Positions 61,801 to 64,000 of a stretch of 64,000 nucleotides of DNA are shown in pieces; within the stretch, counting starts at the first letter, position 1, and each line of letters begins with the position of its first letter. This DNA is from Prorocentrum cordatum. Lineage: Eukaryota > Sar > Dinophyceae > Prorocentrales > Prorocentraceae. The stretch covers positions 529,799 to 593,798 of the forward strand of contig CAUYUJ010000836.1 in the NCBI GenBank assembly GCA_963575745.1, read 5' to 3'. The notes under the pieces are model-generated. The model did not search any database, was not told the DNA's origin, and was given only the letters and a program-made list of their open reading frames with translations. Position numbers and translations under genes: made by a program.

Positions 61801-64000
61801 GATCTTACGAATTCTTGAAAACCGTTTGTTGTTCAACATTTGTCAGAAAGCGCTATCAAACGAACGTTGCGCGCGCGTGTCGAAATCTTTCGAACGCCCC
61901 TGCGCCCGCGCGCCGTCGCGAGAATTGCCGTCGCAACAGCTGGGGCGGAGTGCGCGCGCGCTGGCACCCATCACCGCGGATGTCAAAACCGAGGGACAAC
62001 AAAACAAGCAAAAACACATGGCTTCGCAACGCCAGTTTTCAAAAATGCGCGCGCTCGCGCTCGTGCGAACTCTTGAGAAACAATGAGTGGTTCAACATTT
62101 TCATGGAATTCTGCCAAACGGGCCTCTCGCGCCGCATGCCGACATCATTCGCGCGCCCTTGCGCGCGTGCTGGGGGAGCACGATCTGGGCCAAATGGCGC
62201 CATGCGGGCCGCTCTCGCGCCTCGGCCGGGCGGGCGCGTCGAACTCCCCCAAAGCATTCACCGCCGACGCGAGGAATGCCGTCATCGTCGTCGGCGCGAT
62301 CAGCATCCGCGCCGTTGCTTGCCGCGCCGTCGTCGTTGTCGACGCCGCCGCCGGCGTCGCCGCGCCTACCATCGTCGACGTCGACACGCTACCGCGCCCG
62401 CCCAAGTCGCCGACTCGCACTGAAGTGCCCGCCGGAGTGTGCCCAGCGGTCAGCGCCGCCGCGGCCGCGTCGGTCGCGCCGAAGGAGCTGCCCGCTGCGC
62501 GCGCGCGGGCTGTCGCGGCCGCAGAGATGCGCCAGCCAGCACCAAGTGCTCTTCGCAATCGCCGCCGCATGGCGTATGCAAACCATGCTGCGGGTGGGCG
62601 GGCGGGGCGTTTTTTGCGAGCAGTGGAGTGGGCAATTTCAAGTTGAGCATATGATTAATTTTCCTTTCTTAAGGGAAGAACAGACCCCCCCCCACCCCCC
62701 TCCCCCCCGGAATTAACGGCCCCGCTGGGGTACTGTAATTTCATTTTCATTATGCTCACTCGTCCATCTTACATATGAACTCCTGTTATCGCAGCCAGGC
62801 GGGCATCGCCCCCCCCGCCACCCCTGCCAATTCATGCGGCGCGCGCGCACTTCTTCTTCTTAAGAAGGCAAATTTCAAGAATCCCTTACAAAAAAATCCA
62901 CGAAGTCATCGCGCGCGCGCCCATGTCAAAATCGTACCAGACGCCATGTGTTTGCAAGCGCGTCAGCATGAATGAAAAAAGCCCAAAAAGGTTTTGCAAA
63001 GCAAATTTCGTAAATATCCTGTCCGCGCGCTCTTGCTAAGACCATGCAGAAACCGCGCGATTCTAATGAATTTTGCCGAATCCAGCGATTTTATGTCACC
63101 GCGCGGCGCACTCGCGATACTCCTGTCATACGCCGAGGGCGCGAATCCCTGGGAACAAATGCCATGCGGGCCACATGCGCGCAGCGCCACGCGCGCATGA
63201 TCAGTCTGACGGATTTGTTGAACTTCCGCGCGCGCGGATTTCCTTTTTTTCAGCCTTGTCAGCATCGCCGCGATCACCTGCCTCATCGACAGGTGGACAT
63301 CAGCATCGTCGACGTGTTTGCCGTTATTGGTGCCGTTATCGTTCGCGCCGTCGCCTTCTCATTGGCGCCGTTCTCGTTTGTGCCGCCGCCTTCTTGAACA
63401 TCGTCGTCGCCGGTGCCATCTTCGTCACTGTCGCAGAAATTGCCGACGTCATCTTGTCATCGTGCACGTCCGAGCATCGTCGATTTGCTTGCTCGCTTTC
63501 ATCATCGACCCACGGTGACGAGTATCGGCAGCGAGGATGTTATCATCGACGTCGCCAACTTCGGCGCCGCCGCCCCCCGCATCATGAGTTTTGCCAAACA
63601 AGTTGCGGGTGGGAGGGTGGGATATTTGCGCGAGCAGTGGAGATGGCGACTTTAAGTTCAGCAGGGCAGATTGCACCGCGTAGGTTTGCCTTAATTGATG
63701 CAGCCCACCCCGGGATTATCGCCCCTCCTTTTCGCGTCAACAATTTGCATCTGATCTGACCCGTGTTCTATCCTAAATATGACTTCGTGCCGCCCCATTC
63801 GGGCCGGCGTCGCCACGCCCCCCGTCCGCGCGCCCATGCGCGCGTGTTGGGGGGGCACGATCCGTGTCAAATCGTGCCACGCGGGCCATTCTCGCGCGTC
63901 CGCCGCGCGCGCATGTCGAACTCCCCCCAAAGCCTTCATCGCTGGCGCGAGGACGCCGTCATCGTCGCCGGCGCGATCAGCATCGGCGCCGGCCTTGGCC
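58860..64000 (+). repeat. Large tandem array with repeat unit about 1.2-1.3 kb
   Basis: The block 'ggcccatcgtcca' to 'tatgcgcgcgcac' recurs near 58,930, 60,240, 61,525, 62,745 and 63,750. The block CGCGCGCATGTCGAACTC to 'ggcgcgatcagcatcggcgcc' recurs at 59,700, 61,010, 62,225 and 63,905. A roughly 280-bp sub-block starting TTTTCAAAAATGCTTGCGCG occurs in pairs (59,213/59,497; 60,534/60,814; 61,777/62,034). Units are therefore composite. The array continues beyond the window end. It is extremely rich in CGCGCG. Arg/Ala-rich open frames on both strands result from this composition; I call no gene. Confidence 0.85.
61440..61477 (+). repeat. (AT)n microsatellite
   Basis: ATATAT tract within one unit of the large array. 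Other units have no AT tract at the corresponding position. Confidence 0.95.

Overview
The window looks like nuclear DNA of a dinoflagellate. Four things support this. (1) Two stretches closely match the 22-nt dinoflagellate spliced leader (38408-38428, two mismatches; 45735-45755, three mismatches). (2) The three best protein-coding exons can be joined only across introns that start with GC rather than GT. (3) Two copia-type LTR retrotransposons carry the tRNA-Met-type primer site. (4) GC-rich, gene-poor DNA is filled with simple repeats and small foldback elements. I cannot name the species. Most long open frames here are by-products of high GC content or tandem repeats and are not listed as genes.

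Layout. 0-11.8 kb: GC-rich sequence with triplet arrays, dispersed repeats, and a possible last exon of a prenylated protein (8370-8434). 11.86-23.80 kb: a nested insertion. An old, stop-ridden retroelement-like reading frame (11862-12632 and 23648-23801) is split by a complete copia element (12691-23642; 182-bp LTRs; 5-bp target duplication GTAGT). That element's pol frame is itself split by a roughly 1.16-kb foldback element (19416-20575). 24-33 kb: diverged tandem repeats, microsatellites and minisatellites. 28.1-37.8 kb: three small in-phase exons (ending 28125; 33570-33650; 37713-37778) that together encode a methionine-rich segment resembling STI1/OEP61-type co-chaperones. 38.4-39.1 kb: a spliced-leader relic followed by a plausible gene start. 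39.4-41.4 kb: minisatellite and degenerate repeats. 41.7-43.1 kb: a broken minus-strand gene with a small inverted-repeat element inside it. 46.97-53.24 kb: a second, much older copia element (115-bp LTRs, gag, protease, RT and RNase H remnants in several frames). 53.5-58.8 kb: foldback elements, a 77-bp tandem repeat and a signal-peptide first exon at 57279. 58.86-64.0 kb: a large tandem array with a repeat of about 1.2-1.3 kb that runs off the window.

How the parts relate. At least five short element families recur: inverted-repeat elements A and B, foldback E, palindromic element C, and a very common degenerate GGCC/CTTGG-type tandem sequence R. They account for much of the sequence between exons. 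Families A and B have clear terminal inverted repeats and several copies each, so they behave like miniature non-autonomous transposons. One B copy sits within a protein-coding frame, which raises the possibility of an intron-forming (introner-like) element. No tRNA, rRNA, CRISPR array, bacterial operon or telomere repeat was seen.
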